64,000 nt of DNA, taken from Streptomyces sp. YS415. GTDB taxonomy: Bacteria; Actinomycetota; Actinomycetes; Streptomycetales; Streptomycetaceae. A program made the translations under genes and the position numbers. The notes under the pieces were generated by a model. It had not been told where the DNA came from. It saw only the letters and a list, made by a program, of their open reading frames with translations, and did no database searches. The stretch covers positions 1 through 64,000 of the forward strand of contig NZ_JAMJFL010000018.1 of assembly GCF_023544665.1 (NCBI RefSeq), read 5' to 3'. This document shows positions 36,325 through 47,813 of this stretch, piece after piece. Each line of letters begins with the position of its first letter. Within the stretch, counting starts at the first letter, position 1.

Positions 36325-36905
36325 CACCTGTAACCCTCCTCGCGGCCGGACGCACGGCCGCCCTCGCGGCCGAGCAGAAGTCGGCCGAGGTGACCGACTG
36401 GGCCGCCCGGATCGGCTGGCTCGTCGGACTGGCCCTCTTCGTCGCGCTCGTCTACTGGCTGATGCGCGAGGGCTGGAAATGGCGCGGCACGCTCCAGGGC
36501 GACCTGCCCGAGCTGCCCAGCGCGCCGTCCGAGCCGGGCGAGGCCACACTGACGATGAGCGGCCGGTACCACGGCTCCACGACCGCCGGGCAGTGGCTCG
36601 ACCGCATCGTGGCGCACGGCCTGGGCACCCGCAGCCGGGTCGAGCTCACGCTGACGGAGGCGGGCCTGGACGTCGTACGCCCCGGGGCGAGCGACTTCTT
36701 CGTCCCGGCCGGGCAGCTGCGCGAGGCCCGGCTCGACAAGGGCATCGCCGGCAAGGTCCTGACCGAGGGCGGACTGCTCGTGGTGACCTGGGCACACGGC
36801 GACCGCCTGATCGACTCCGGCTTCCGCTCGGACACGGCAGCCGAGCACACCGAGTGGGTCGACACCCTGAACCAGATGATCAACAACACGGAAGGCGCAC
36901 GATGA
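36321..36905 (+). CDS. Membrane protein with PH-like domain, inside the pyr operon
   Basis: Protein of 194 residues with a short N-terminus, one membrane helix (about 29-48) and a cytoplasmic beta-rich domain (about 55-190) that looks like a bacterial PH-like fold (GRYHGSTTAGQWLDRI, RVELTLTEAGLDVV, GGLLVVTWAHGDRLIDSGF). Overlaps pyrC by four bases and carA by four bases, so it is translated as part of the operon. I recall the same gene at this place in S. coelicolor. The function is unknown; a link to pyrimidine synthesis is suggested only by position. Confidence 0.8.
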   Translation: MTPVTLLAAGRTAALAAEQKSAEVTDWAARIGWLVGLALFVALVYWLMREGWKWRGTLQGDLPELPSAPSEPGEATLTMSGRYHGSTTAGQWLDRIVAHGLGTRSRVELTLTEAGLDVVRPGASDFFVPAGQLREARLDKGIAGKVLTEGGLLVVTWAHGDRLIDSGFRSDTAAEHTEWVDTLNQMINNTEGAR

Positions 36906-38036
36906 CGACCTCCACCAGGGGAGCCACCAGGGTTCCCGCCGTCCTCGTCCTGGAGGACGGCCGGATGTTCCGCGGCCGCGCCTACGGGGCCGTGGGGGTG
37001 ACCTTCGGCGAAGCCGTGTTCTCCACCGGGATGACCGGCTACCAGGAGACCCTCACCGACCCGTCGTACCACCGGCAGGTCGTCGTGATGACCGCCCCGC
37101 ACGTCGGCAACACCGGCGTCAACGACGAGGACGCCGAGTCCCAGCGGATCTGGGTCGCCGGATACGTCGTGCGCGACCCCGCGCGCGTGCCGTCCAACTG
37201 GCGTTCCCGGCGCTCGCTGGACGAGGAGCTGCGCCGGCAGGGCGTCGTCGGGATCTCCGGCATCGACACGCGCGCGCTGACGCGCCATCTGCGCGAGCGC
37301 GGCGCCATGCGCGTCGGCATCTTCTCCGGCAACGCCCTGCCCGACGAGGGCACGATGCTCTCCGAGGTGCGCCAGGCCCCCGAGATGACGGGCGCCGACC
37401 TCGCCGCCGAGGTCGCCACGAAGGAGACGTACGTCGTCCCCGCGATCGGCGAGAAGAAGTTCACCGTCGCCGCCGTCGACCTCGGCATCAAGGGCATGAC
37501 CCCGCACCGGATGGCCGAGCGCGGCATCGAGGTGCACGTCCTGCCGGCCACCGCCACCGCCGAGGACGTCTACGCGGTGAACCCGGACGGCGTGTTCTTC
37601 TCCAACGGCCCGGGCGACCCGTCCACCGCCGACCACCCGGTCTCCGTGATGCAGTCGGTCCTGGAACGCGGCACCCCGCTGTTCGGCATCTGCTTCGGCA
37701 ACCAGATCCTGGGCCGCGCCCTGGGCTTCGGCACCTACAAGCTGAAGTACGGCCACCGCGGCATCAACCAGCCCGTGCAGGACCGTACGACCGGCAAGGT
37801 CGAGGTCACCGCGCACAACCACGGCTTCGCCGTCGACGCCCCGACGGACCAGGTCTCCGACACCCCCTTCGGCCGCGCCGAGGTCTCCCACGTCTGCCTG
37901 AACGACAACGTGGTGGAGGGCCTCCAGCTGCTCGACAAGCCGGCCTTCAGCGTCCAGTACCACCCCGAAGCGGCAGCCGGCCCGCACGACGCCGCCTACC
38001 TGTTCGACCGCTTCGTTTCCCTGATGGAGGGCCAGC

Positions 38037-38044
<8 letters not shown>
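36902..38044 (+). CDS. carA: Carbamoyl phosphate synthase small subunit
   Basis: Glutamine amidotransferase subunit that passes ammonia to CarB for carbamoyl phosphate, feeding both UMP and arginine synthesis. The 380 residues show the N-terminal CarA domain (VLVLEDGRMFRGRAYG, TGMTGYQETLTDPSY) and the class I glutaminase with the nucleophile Cys in LFGICFGNQILG and the His/Glu pair in QYHPEAAAGP. ATG start overlapping the preceding stop; the stop codon lies inside the first codons of carB (eight-base overlap). Confidence 0.96.
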
Positions 38045-41345
<3,301 letters not shown>

Positions 41346-41352
41346 CAGCCCT

Positions 41353-41382
41353 GAGGGGGACACCGGAAACGGTGTCCCCCTC
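41353..41382 (+). terminator. Terminator-like hairpin after carB
   Basis: Perfect 12-bp inverted repeat (41353-41364 with 41371-41382, six-base loop), eight bases after the carB stop. It may reduce but not abolish read-through into pyrD and pyrF. Confidence 0.75.
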
Positions 41383-41434
41383 TTGCTGAGGACACCCCGT
41401 TCTGGTGCGGACAGCACATTCCCCGGTGAGGACC

Positions 41435-42541
41435 ATGTACAAGATCTTCTTCAACCTCGTCTTCAAGAGGATGGATCCCGAGCAGGCGCACTACCTGGCC
41501 TTCCGCTGGATCCGGCTCGCCGCGCGCATCCCGGTGCTGCGCACCTTCATCGCCGCCGCGCTCGCGCCCCGCCACAAGGAGCTGCGCATCGAGGCCCTCG
41601 GGCTGCGGATGCACGGGCCGTTCGGGCTCGCCGCCGGCTTCGACAAGAACGCGGTCGCCATCGACGGCATGTCGATGCTCGGTTTCGACCACGTCGAGAT
41701 CGGCACCGTGACCGGGGAGCCGCAGCCCGGCAACCCCAAGAAGCGGCTCTTCCGGCTCGTCCCGGACCGGGCGCTGATCAACCGCATGGGCTTCAACAAC
41801 GAGGGCTCGCTGGCCGTCGCCGCGCGCCTGGCCTCCCGCAACCCGGTCTTCAGGACGGTCGTGGGCGTGAACATCGGCAAGACCAAGGTGGTGCCCGAGG
41901 CCGAGGCGGCAGGTGACTACGTGAAGTCGACCGAGCGGCTGGCGCCGTACGCCGACTACCTGGTCGTGAACGTCTCCTCGCCGAACACGCCGGGGCTGCG
42001 CAACCTCCAGGCCACCGAGGCGCTGCGCCCGCTGCTGAGCGCCGTGCGCGAGGCCGCGGACCGCACGGTCACCACGCGCCGGGTGCCGCTGCTGGTCAAG
42101 ATCGCCCCGGACCTGGCCGACGAGGACATCGACGCCGTGGCCGATCTGGCGGTCGAGCTCGGTCTGGACGGGATCATCGCCACCAACACCACCATCGCGC
42201 GCGAGGGCCTCGGCCTGGCCTCCGACCCCGCCCTGGTCAAGGAGACCGGCGGACTGTCCGGCGCCCCGCTCAAGGCCCGCTCCCTGGAGGTGCTGCGGCG
42301 CCTCTACGCGCGCGTGGGCGACCGCATCACCCTCGTCGGCGTCGGCGGCATCGAGAACGCCGAGGACGCCTGGCAGCGCATCCTGGCCGGCGCCACGCTG
42401 GTCCAGGGATACAGCGCCTTCGTCTACGAGGGGCCCTTCTGGGGCCGCGCGATCCACAAGGGCCTCGCCGCCCGCCTGCGCACCAGCCCGTACGCCACCC
42501 TCGCCGACGCGGTCGGCGCCGACGTGAGGAACGCCGCATGA
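41435..42541 (+). CDS. pyrD: Dihydroorotate dehydrogenase, quinone-linked (class 2)
   Basis: Membrane-associated FMN enzyme passing electrons from dihydroorotate to menaquinone. The 368 residues begin with the amphipathic N-terminal membrane-binding helices of class 2 (MYKIFFNLVFKRMDPEQAH), then GLAAGFDKNAVAIDG, NRMGFNNEG, the Ser-type catalytic region VNVSSPNTPGLRNLQ, and GVGGIENAEDAW. The ATG at 41435 was chosen over an in-frame GTG at 41405 because the conserved sequence begins here. The stop overlaps the pyrF start (ATGA). Confidence 0.94.
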   Translation: MYKIFFNLVFKRMDPEQAHYLAFRWIRLAARIPVLRTFIAAALAPRHKELRIEALGLRMHGPFGLAAGFDKNAVAIDGMSMLGFDHVEIGTVTGEPQPGNPKKRLFRLVPDRALINRMGFNNEGSLAVAARLASRNPVFRTVVGVNIGKTKVVPEAEAAGDYVKSTERLAPYADYLVVNVSSPNTPGLRNLQATEALRPLLSAVREAADRTVTTRRVPLLVKIAPDLADEDIDAVADLAVELGLDGIIATNTTIAREGLGLASDPALVKETGGLSGAPLKARSLEVLRRLYARVGDRITLVGVGGIENAEDAWQRILAGATLVQGYSAFVYEGPFWGRAIHKGLAARLRTSPYATLADAVGADVRNAA

Positions 42542-43380
42542 CTCTGGAACCCTTCGGCGCGCGGCTGCGCCGGGCCATGGACGAGCGGGGCCCGCTGTGC
42601 GTGGGCATCGACCCGCACGCCTCGCTGCTCTCGGAGTGGGGCCTGAACGACGATCTCGCGGGGCTGGAGCGGTTCAGCCGCACGGTCGTCGAGGCCATGG
42701 CCGACCGGGTCGCCGTCCTGAAGCCGCAGAGCGCGTTCTTCGAGCGCTTCGGGTCGCGCGGGGTCGCCGTGCTGGAGAAGTCGGTGGAGGAGGCGCGGGC
42801 GGCCGGGGCGCTGGTCGTGATGGACGCCAAGCGCGGCGACATCGGCTCGACCATGGCCGCGTATGCCGAGTCCTTCCTGCGCAAGGGCTCCCCGCTGTTC
42901 TCGGACGCGCTGACGGTCTCGCCGTACCTCGGCTACGGCTCGCTCGCGCCCGCCGTGGCGATGGCGCGGGAGAGCGGCGCGGGGCTGTTCGTGCTGGCGC
43001 TGACCTCCAACCCGGAGGGCGGCGAGGTCCAGCACGCGGTCCGCGCGGACGGCCGGGACGTCGGCGCGACGATGCTGGCCCACCTGGCCGCCGAGAACGA
43101 GGGGGAGGAGCCGCTCGGCTCCTTCGGGGCGGTCGTCGGCGCCACGCTCGGCGATCTGTCCTCCTACGAGCTGAGGATCAACGGTCCGCTCCTGGCGCCC
43201 GGCATCGGCGCCCAGGGGGCCACCCCGGCGGACCTTCCCCGGGTCTTCGGGGCGGCGGTGCGCAACGTGGTGCCGAACGTCAGCCGGGGGGTGCTGCGGC
43301 ACGGTCCCGACGTCGGAGCGCTGCGCTCGGCCGCCGAGCGGTTCGCGGAGGAGATCCGGGCGGCCGTGACGGCCGGGTGA
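42538..43380 (+). CDS. pyrF: Orotidine 5'-phosphate decarboxylase
   Basis: Final step to UMP. The 280 residues are of the longer type 2 form found in mycobacteria, with the catalytic DAKRGDIGST motif (about 98-107), CVGIDPHASLL at the N-terminus, VSPYLGYGSLAP and the late ISRGVL-like VSRGVLRHGPD loop. ATG start overlapping pyrD. It ends the pyr genes. Confidence 0.94.
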   Translation: MTLEPFGARLRRAMDERGPLCVGIDPHASLLSEWGLNDDLAGLERFSRTVVEAMADRVAVLKPQSAFFERFGSRGVAVLEKSVEEARAAGALVVMDAKRGDIGSTMAAYAESFLRKGSPLFSDALTVSPYLGYGSLAPAVAMARESGAGLFVLALTSNPEGGEVQHAVRADGRDVGATMLAHLAAENEGEEPLGSFGAVVGATLGDLSSYELRINGPLLAPGIGAQGATPADLPRVFGAAVRNVVPNVSRGVLRHGPDVGALRSAAERFAEEIRAAVTAG

Positions 43381-43404
43381 GTCCCGCCGGGACGCCGACC
43401 GGGA

Positions 43405-43466
43405 GTATTTAGACGCTTGTTCGAGTCCGCCGAGGAGTGGCCGCGGGCCGACTTGAGTCTGAATAC
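43405..43466. repeat. Long-range inverted repeat after pyrF
   Basis: GTATTTAGAC (43405-43414) can pair with GTCTGAATAC (43457-43466) with one G-U pair, around a 42-base loop. The AT-rich arms are unusual here. It could close the pyr transcript or belong to the sIHF upstream region. Confidence 0.35.
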
Positions 43467-43541
43467 ATCCTCAAATCCGGGGCAATATGTCTGCAATGTC
43501 CGTCCTGGCGGAGGCTGACCAGGACTTTTCCGCTGTTCTCG

Positions 43542-43590
43542 CTGACTCTGGCGGACTTGCCCGCTAGTCTCCGAGCAGAGAACGGGCAAG
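43542..43590 (+). promoter_or_regulatory. Candidate sIHF promoter with inverted repeat
   Basis: CTGACT (43542-43547) and TAGTCT (43565-43570) are 17 bases apart, a good housekeeping-type promoter. CTTGCCCG (43556-43563) and CGGGCAAG (43583-43590) form an inverted repeat straddling the -10 element and the expected start point, a position typical for an operator. The start codon is about 100 bases downstream. Confidence 0.5.
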
Positions 43591-43675
43591 CGTGTTGCTC
43601 GTACTCCGCAGGTGTGGGGCGACTAGGTTCCTCACCGGTCCGTATCCGACAGTCAACATCCGAGGTGACGTAGGC

Positions 43676-43999
43676 GTGGCTCTTCCGCCCCTTACCCCTG
43701 AACAGCGCGCAGCCGCGCTCGAAAAGGCCGCCGCGGCTCGCCGGGAGCGGGCCGAGGTCAAGAATCGACTCAAGCACTCCGGCGCCTCTCTTCACGAGGT
43801 CATCAAGCAGGGCCAGGAGAACGACGTCATCGGCAAGATGAAGGTCTCCGCCCTTCTTGAGTCGCTGCCGGGCGTGGGCAAGGTCCGCGCCAAGCAGATC
43901 ATGGAGCGACTCGGCATCTCCGAGAGCCGCCGTGTGCGTGGCCTCGGCTCCAACCAGATCGCCTCCCTGGAGCGTGAGTTCGGCAGCACCGGCTCCTGA
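43676..43999 (+). CDS. sihF: sIHF, actinobacterial integration host factor
   Basis: Nucleoid-associated protein that binds and bends DNA; in S. coelicolor the homologue affects chromosome compaction, sporulation septation and antibiotic output. The 107 residues match that length exactly. It has an N-terminal basic helix (EKAAAARRERAEVKNRLK) and a helix-two-turn-helix with an HhH-like LLESLPGVGKVRAKQIMERLGI segment. Unrelated to the HU/IHF family of E. coli. The GTG at 43676 gives the conserved MALPPLTPEQRAAAL start. Upstream in-frame codons were rejected for lack of conservation. Confidence 0.94.
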   Translation: MALPPLTPEQRAAALEKAAAARRERAEVKNRLKHSGASLHEVIKQGQENDVIGKMKVSALLESLPGVGKVRAKQIMERLGISESRRVRGLGSNQIASLEREFGSTGS

Positions 44000-44059
44000 T
44001 CCCGGGCACTGCCGGGAAGGGAGTCCCGGGCACCCCGGGATTGCTGGAATAATCGCTGC

Positions 44060-44617
44060 ATGAGTGAACGTCCGCGGCTGACCGTGCTCTCCGGCCCCTC
44101 AGGGGTCGGCAAGAGCACGGTCGTCGCCCATATGCGCAAGGAACACCCCGAGGTCTGGCTCTCGGTGTCGGCGACGACCCGCAAGCCCCGACCCGGCGAG
44201 AAGCACGGAGTCCACTACTTCTTCGTCACCGACGAGGAGATGGACAAGCTGATCGCCAACGGCGAGCTGCTGGAGTGGGCCGAGTTCGCGGGCAACCGCT
44301 ACGGCACGCCGCGCGCGGCCGTGCTGGAGCGCCTGGAGGCAGGCGAGCCGGTCCTGCTGGAGATCGACCTCCAGGGTGCCCGGCAGGTCCGCGACTCCAT
44401 GGCGGAGGCCCATCTGGTGTTCCTGGCTCCTCCCTCCTGGGAGGAGCTGGTGCGCAGGCTCACCGGCCGCGGCACCGAGCCGCCCGAGGTCATCGAGCGC
44501 CGGCTCCAGGCGGCGAAGATCGAACTGGCCGCCGAGCGGGAGTTCGACGAGACCCTGGTCAACACCTCCGTCGAGGACGTGGCGCGCGAGCTGCTAGCCT
44601 TGATGGACGTTGTGTGA
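44060..44617 (+). CDS. gmk: Guanylate kinase
   Basis: Phosphorylates GMP to GDP. The 185 residues show the P-loop SGPSGVGKST (about 12-21), the GMP-binding VSATTRKPRPGEKHGVHYFF, and the lid region. Length is normal. It lies 60 bases after sIHF and before rpoZ, an order common in actinobacteria. Confidence 0.95.
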   Translation: MSERPRLTVLSGPSGVGKSTVVAHMRKEHPEVWLSVSATTRKPRPGEKHGVHYFFVTDEEMDKLIANGELLEWAEFAGNRYGTPRAAVLERLEAGEPVLLEIDLQGARQVRDSMAEAHLVFLAPPSWEELVRRLTGRGTEPPEVIERRLQAAKIELAAEREFDETLVNTSVEDVARELLALMDVV

Positions 44618-44667
44618 TCGTCTCTGATCGCCTGACTTAATCTTTCCCATCCATCGGAAGGTAGAGC

Positions 44668-44940
44668 GTGTCCTCTTCCATCTCCGCGCCCGAGGGCATC
44701 ATCAACCCGCCGATCGACGAGCTCCTCGAGGCCACCGACTCGAAGTACAGCCTCGTGATCTACGCGGCCAAGCGGGCCCGCCAGATCAATGCGTACTACT
44801 CGCAGCTCGGCGAGGGCCTCCTCGAGTACGTCGGTCCGCTCGTCGACACCCACGTCCACGAGAAGCCGCTCTCGATCGCCCTGCGCGAGATCAACGCGGG
44901 ACTCCTGACGTCCGAGGCCGTCGAGGGCCCGGCGCAGTAA
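44668..44940 (+). CDS. rpoZ: RNA polymerase omega subunit
   Basis: Small subunit that helps assemble RNA polymerase around beta-prime. The 90 residues contain the conserved ITNPPIDELLE-like IINPPIDELLEATDSKYSL and YAAKRARQINAYY motifs, plus a later EKPLSIALREINAG. GTG start. A terminator separates it from coaBC. Confidence 0.95.
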   Translation: MSSSISAPEGIINPPIDELLEATDSKYSLVIYAAKRARQINAYYSQLGEGLLEYVGPLVDTHVHEKPLSIALREINAGLLTSEAVEGPAQ

Positions 44941-44965
44941 TATTTCCTGCTTGCAGCAGTCTTTT

Positions 44966-45000
44966 CCACAGGCCCGGCAGTCACGCTGCCGGGCCTGTGG
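44966..45000 (+). terminator. Terminator after rpoZ
   Basis: Perfect 15-bp inverted repeat (44966-44980 with 44986-45000, five-base loop), 25 bases after the rpoZ stop. Confidence 0.85.
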
Positions 45001-45052
45001 TGTGTCATGGGGTTGTACGTGTTCCGAGCGTTTTCCGAGCCGGGGAGAGACC

Positions 45053-46255
45053 GTGGACAAGCCGAGGGTCGTTCTGGGGGTCAGCGGTGGCATCGCCGCG
45101 TACAAGGCCTGTGAGCTGCTGCGCAGGCTGAGCGAGTCGGGACACGACGTCCGGGTCGTGCCCACCGCCTCCGCGCTGCACTTCGTCGGCGCCGCCACCT
45201 GGTCGGCCCTGTCCGGCAACCCCGTCTCGACCGAGGTGTGGGACGACGTCCACGAGGTGCCGCACGTCCGCATCGGCCAGCACGCCGACCTGGTGGTGGT
45301 CGCCCCGGCCACCGCGGACATGCTCGCCAAGGCGGCGCACGGCCTCGCCGACGACCTGCTGACCAACACCCTGCTCACCGCCCGCTGCCCGGTCGTCTTC
45401 GCCCCCGCCATGCACACCGAGATGTGGGAGCACCCGGCCACCCAGGAGAACGTGGCGACCCTGCGCCGCCGGGGCGCCGTCGTCATCGAGCCCGCCGTCG
45501 GCCGCCTCACCGGCGTCGACACCGGCAAGGGCCGGCTGCCGGACCCCGCGGAGATCTACGAGGTCTGCCGCCGGGTGCTGGCCCGGGGCGTCACCGAGCC
45601 CGACCTCACCGGGCGGCATGTCGTCGTCAGCGCCGGCGGCACCCGCGAGCCCCTCGACCCGGTCCGCTTCCTCGGCAACCGCTCCTCCGGCAAGCAGGGC
45701 TACGCCCTCGCCCGCACCGCCGCCGCGCGCGGCGCCCGGGTCACGCTCATCGCCGCGAACACCGGCCTGCCGGACCCGGCGGGCGTGGACGTCGTCCAGG
45801 TCGGTACGGCCGTGCAGCTGCGGGAGGCGGTGCTGAAGGCGGCCGCCGACGCCGACGCAGTGGTCATGGCCGCGGCGGTCGCGGACTTCCGGCCGGAGGC
45901 GTACGCCGCCGGGAAGATCAAGAAGAAGGACGGCCAGGACCCGGACCCGATCGTCCTGGTGCGGAATCCGGACATCCTCGCGGAGATCTCCGCCGACCGG
46001 GCCCGCCCCGGCCAGGTGGTCGTCGGCTTCGCCGCCGAGACCGACGACGTGCTGGCCAACGGCCGTACCAAGCTGGCCCGCAAGGGCTGCGACCTGCTGG
46101 TGGTGAACGAGGTGGGGGAGCGCAAGACCTTCGGCGCCGAGGAGAACGAGGCCGTGGTGCTGGGCGCCGACGGCACCGAGACGCCCGTCCCGTACGGCCC
46201 CAAGGAAGCGCTGGCCGAAACCGTGTGGGATCTGGTGGCCGCGCGACTCGGCTGA
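45053..46255 (+). CDS. coaBC: CoaBC, phosphopantothenate-cysteine ligase/decarboxylase
   Basis: Bifunctional coenzyme A biosynthesis enzyme. The 400 residues have an N-terminal FMN decarboxylase half (GVSGGIAAYKACELLRRL, APAMHTEMW with the active-site region) and a C-terminal CTP-dependent ligase half (VVVSAGGTREPLDPVRFLGNRSSGKQG, AAAVADFRPEAY, KRK-type loop near GKIKKKDG). The GTG at 45053 gives the conserved start DKPRVVLGVSGGIAAYK. The upstream open frame passes through the terminator and was rejected. Confidence 0.95.
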   Translation: MDKPRVVLGVSGGIAAYKACELLRRLSESGHDVRVVPTASALHFVGAATWSALSGNPVSTEVWDDVHEVPHVRIGQHADLVVVAPATADMLAKAAHGLADDLLTNTLLTARCPVVFAPAMHTEMWEHPATQENVATLRRRGAVVIEPAVGRLTGVDTGKGRLPDPAEIYEVCRRVLARGVTEPDLTGRHVVVSAGGTREPLDPVRFLGNRSSGKQGYALARTAAARGARVTLIAANTGLPDPAGVDVVQVGTAVQLREAVLKAAADADAVVMAAAVADFRPEAYAAGKIKKKDGQDPDPIVLVRNPDILAEISADRARPGQVVVGFAAETDDVLANGRTKLARKGCDLLVVNEVGERKTFGAEENEAVVLGADGTETPVPYGPKEALAETVWDLVAARLG

Positions 46256-46495
46256 CGGTCGCAATTCGCCTCACGGCCTCCGGAAACCCCGCACATTGGG
46301 GCGTGGCGCCCCTGGCCAAGCCCACGGAGGATTGGGCAGAATGCCCGTGCCGCAGGTCACAGCGTTCCCGAGAGACGAGACGGGTGGGCCCGCGGCCGAG
46401 CGCGACCGATAAACTGTTCTCGGACGACGCCGGGCGCAGCCCCCGTCCCGTCCAACAATGATCAGCCAGCAGCCGCTGCAACCCCAGGGAGCGTT
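46256..46495 (+). promoter_or_regulatory. Upstream region of metK
   Basis: A 240-base gap. TAAACT (46410-46415) is a possible -10 element about 80 bases before the start, without a convincing -35. I looked for conserved SAM riboswitch cores and did not recognise one. Nothing else is evident. Confidence 0.35.
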
Positions 46496-47704
46496 GTGTC
46501 CCGTCGCCTGTTCACCTCGGAGTCCGTTACCGAGGGCCACCCCGACAAGATCGCTGACCAGATCAGCGACACCATTCTCGACGCGCTTCTGCGCGAGGAC
46601 CCGACCTCCCGGGTCGCCGTCGAGACGCTGATCACCACCGGCCTGGTGCACGTGGCCGGAGAGGTCACGACCAAGACGTACGCGGACATCGCGACGCTGG
46701 TCCGCAACAAGGTTCTCGAGATCGGCTACGACTCCTCCAAGAAGGGCTTCGACGGCGCCTCCTGCGGTGTCTCCGTGTCCATCGGCGCGCAGTCCCCCGA
46801 CATCGCGCAGGGCGTCGACACGGCGTACGAGAGCCGGGTCGAGGGCGACGAGGACGAGCTGGACCGTCAGGGCGCCGGTGACCAGGGCCTGATGTTCGGC
46901 TACGCGACCGACGAGACGCCGACGCTGATGCCGCTGCCGATCTTCCTGGCGCACCGGCTGTCGAAGCGGCTGTCCGAGGTCCGCAAGAACGGCACCATCC
47001 CCTACCTGCGCCCCGACGGCAAGACGCAGGTCACCATCGAGTACGACGGCGACAAGGCCGTCCGCCTCGACACGGTCGTCGTCTCCTCGCAGCACGCGAG
47101 CGACATCGACCTGGAGTCCCTGCTCGCCCCCGACATCCGCGAGTTCGTCGTGGAGCCGGAGCTGAAGGCGCTCCTGGACGAGGGCATCAAGCTGGACACC
47201 GAGAACTACCGCCTGCTGGTCAACCCCACCGGCCGCTTCGAGATCGGCGGCCCGATGGGCGACGCGGGCCTCACCGGCCGCAAGATCATCATCGACACGT
47301 ACGGCGGCATGGCCCGCCACGGCGGCGGTGCCTTCTCCGGCAAGGACCCGTCCAAGGTGGACCGCTCGGCCGCCTACGCGATGCGCTGGGTCGCCAAGAA
47401 CGTCGTCGCGGCGGGCCTCGCCTCCCGCTGCGAGGTCCAGGTGGCGTACGCCATCGGCAAGGCCGAGCCGGTCGGTCTGTTCATCGAGACCTTCGGCACC
47501 GCCAAGATCGACGCCGAGAAGATCGAGAAGGCCATCGACGAGGTCTTCGACCTCCGCCCGGCCGCGATCATCCGCGACCTCGACCTGCTCCGCCCGATCT
47601 ACGCCCAGACGGCCGCGTACGGCCACTTCGGCCGCGAGCTGCCCGACTTCACGTGGGAGCGCACGGACCGCGTGGACGCGCTGCGCAAGGCGGCGGGCCT
47701 GTAA
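46496..47704 (+). CDS. metK: S-adenosylmethionine synthetase
   Basis: Makes SAM from ATP and methionine. The 402 residues have the three repeated MetK domains with GHPDKIADQISDTILDA, GAGDQGLMFGYATDETP, GPMGDAGLTGRKIIIDTYGGMARHGGGAFSGKDP and the later KVDRSAAYAMRW, all characteristic. GTG start. In Streptomyces extra SAM is known to stimulate antibiotic production. A UUCG-capped terminator follows. Confidence 0.97.
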   Translation: MSRRLFTSESVTEGHPDKIADQISDTILDALLREDPTSRVAVETLITTGLVHVAGEVTTKTYADIATLVRNKVLEIGYDSSKKGFDGASCGVSVSIGAQSPDIAQGVDTAYESRVEGDEDELDRQGAGDQGLMFGYATDETPTLMPLPIFLAHRLSKRLSEVRKNGTIPYLRPDGKTQVTIEYDGDKAVRLDTVVVSSQHASDIDLESLLAPDIREFVVEPELKALLDEGIKLDTENYRLLVNPTGRFEIGGPMGDAGLTGRKIIIDTYGGMARHGGGAFSGKDPSKVDRSAAYAMRWVAKNVVAAGLASRCEVQVAYAIGKAEPVGLFIETFGTAKIDAEKIEKAIDEVFDLRPAAIIRDLDLLRPIYAQTAAYGHFGRELPDFTWERTDRVDALRKAAGL

Positions 47705-47727
47705 GGCTCCGCCTCCCGCCCGACCGA

Positions 47728-47763
47728 CGAGGCCCGGCATCCCTTCGGGGGTGCCGGGCCTCG
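47728..47763 (+). terminator. Terminator after metK
   Basis: Inverted repeat of 16 bp (47728-47743 with 47748-47763, one G-U pair) closed by a stable TTCG tetraloop, 23 bases after the metK stop. Confidence 0.88.
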
Positions 47764-47801
47764 CGCATGTCCGGGTGCCGCCGCTGTCAGTGGCGTTTGG
47801 T

Positions 47802-47807
47802 AAGAAT
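47802..47807 (+). promoter_or_regulatory. -10-like element directly before priA
   Basis: AAGAAT (within TAAGAAT) ends six bases before the priA GTG, so transcription would begin at or near the start codon. This points to a leaderless mRNA, in agreement with the absence of a good ribosome binding site. Confidence 0.45.
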
Positions 47808-47813
47808 GCAAGG

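Noticed and set aside
44000..44059. Terminator between sIHF and gmk
   Set aside because: Several CCCGGG-type short repeats occur but no single stem of convincing length; read-through from sIHF to gmk is possible.
46256..46495. SAM riboswitch before metK
   Set aside because: The gap is long enough, but I could not find a conserved SAM-I, SAM-II or SAM-IV core. A covariance-model search would be decisive.
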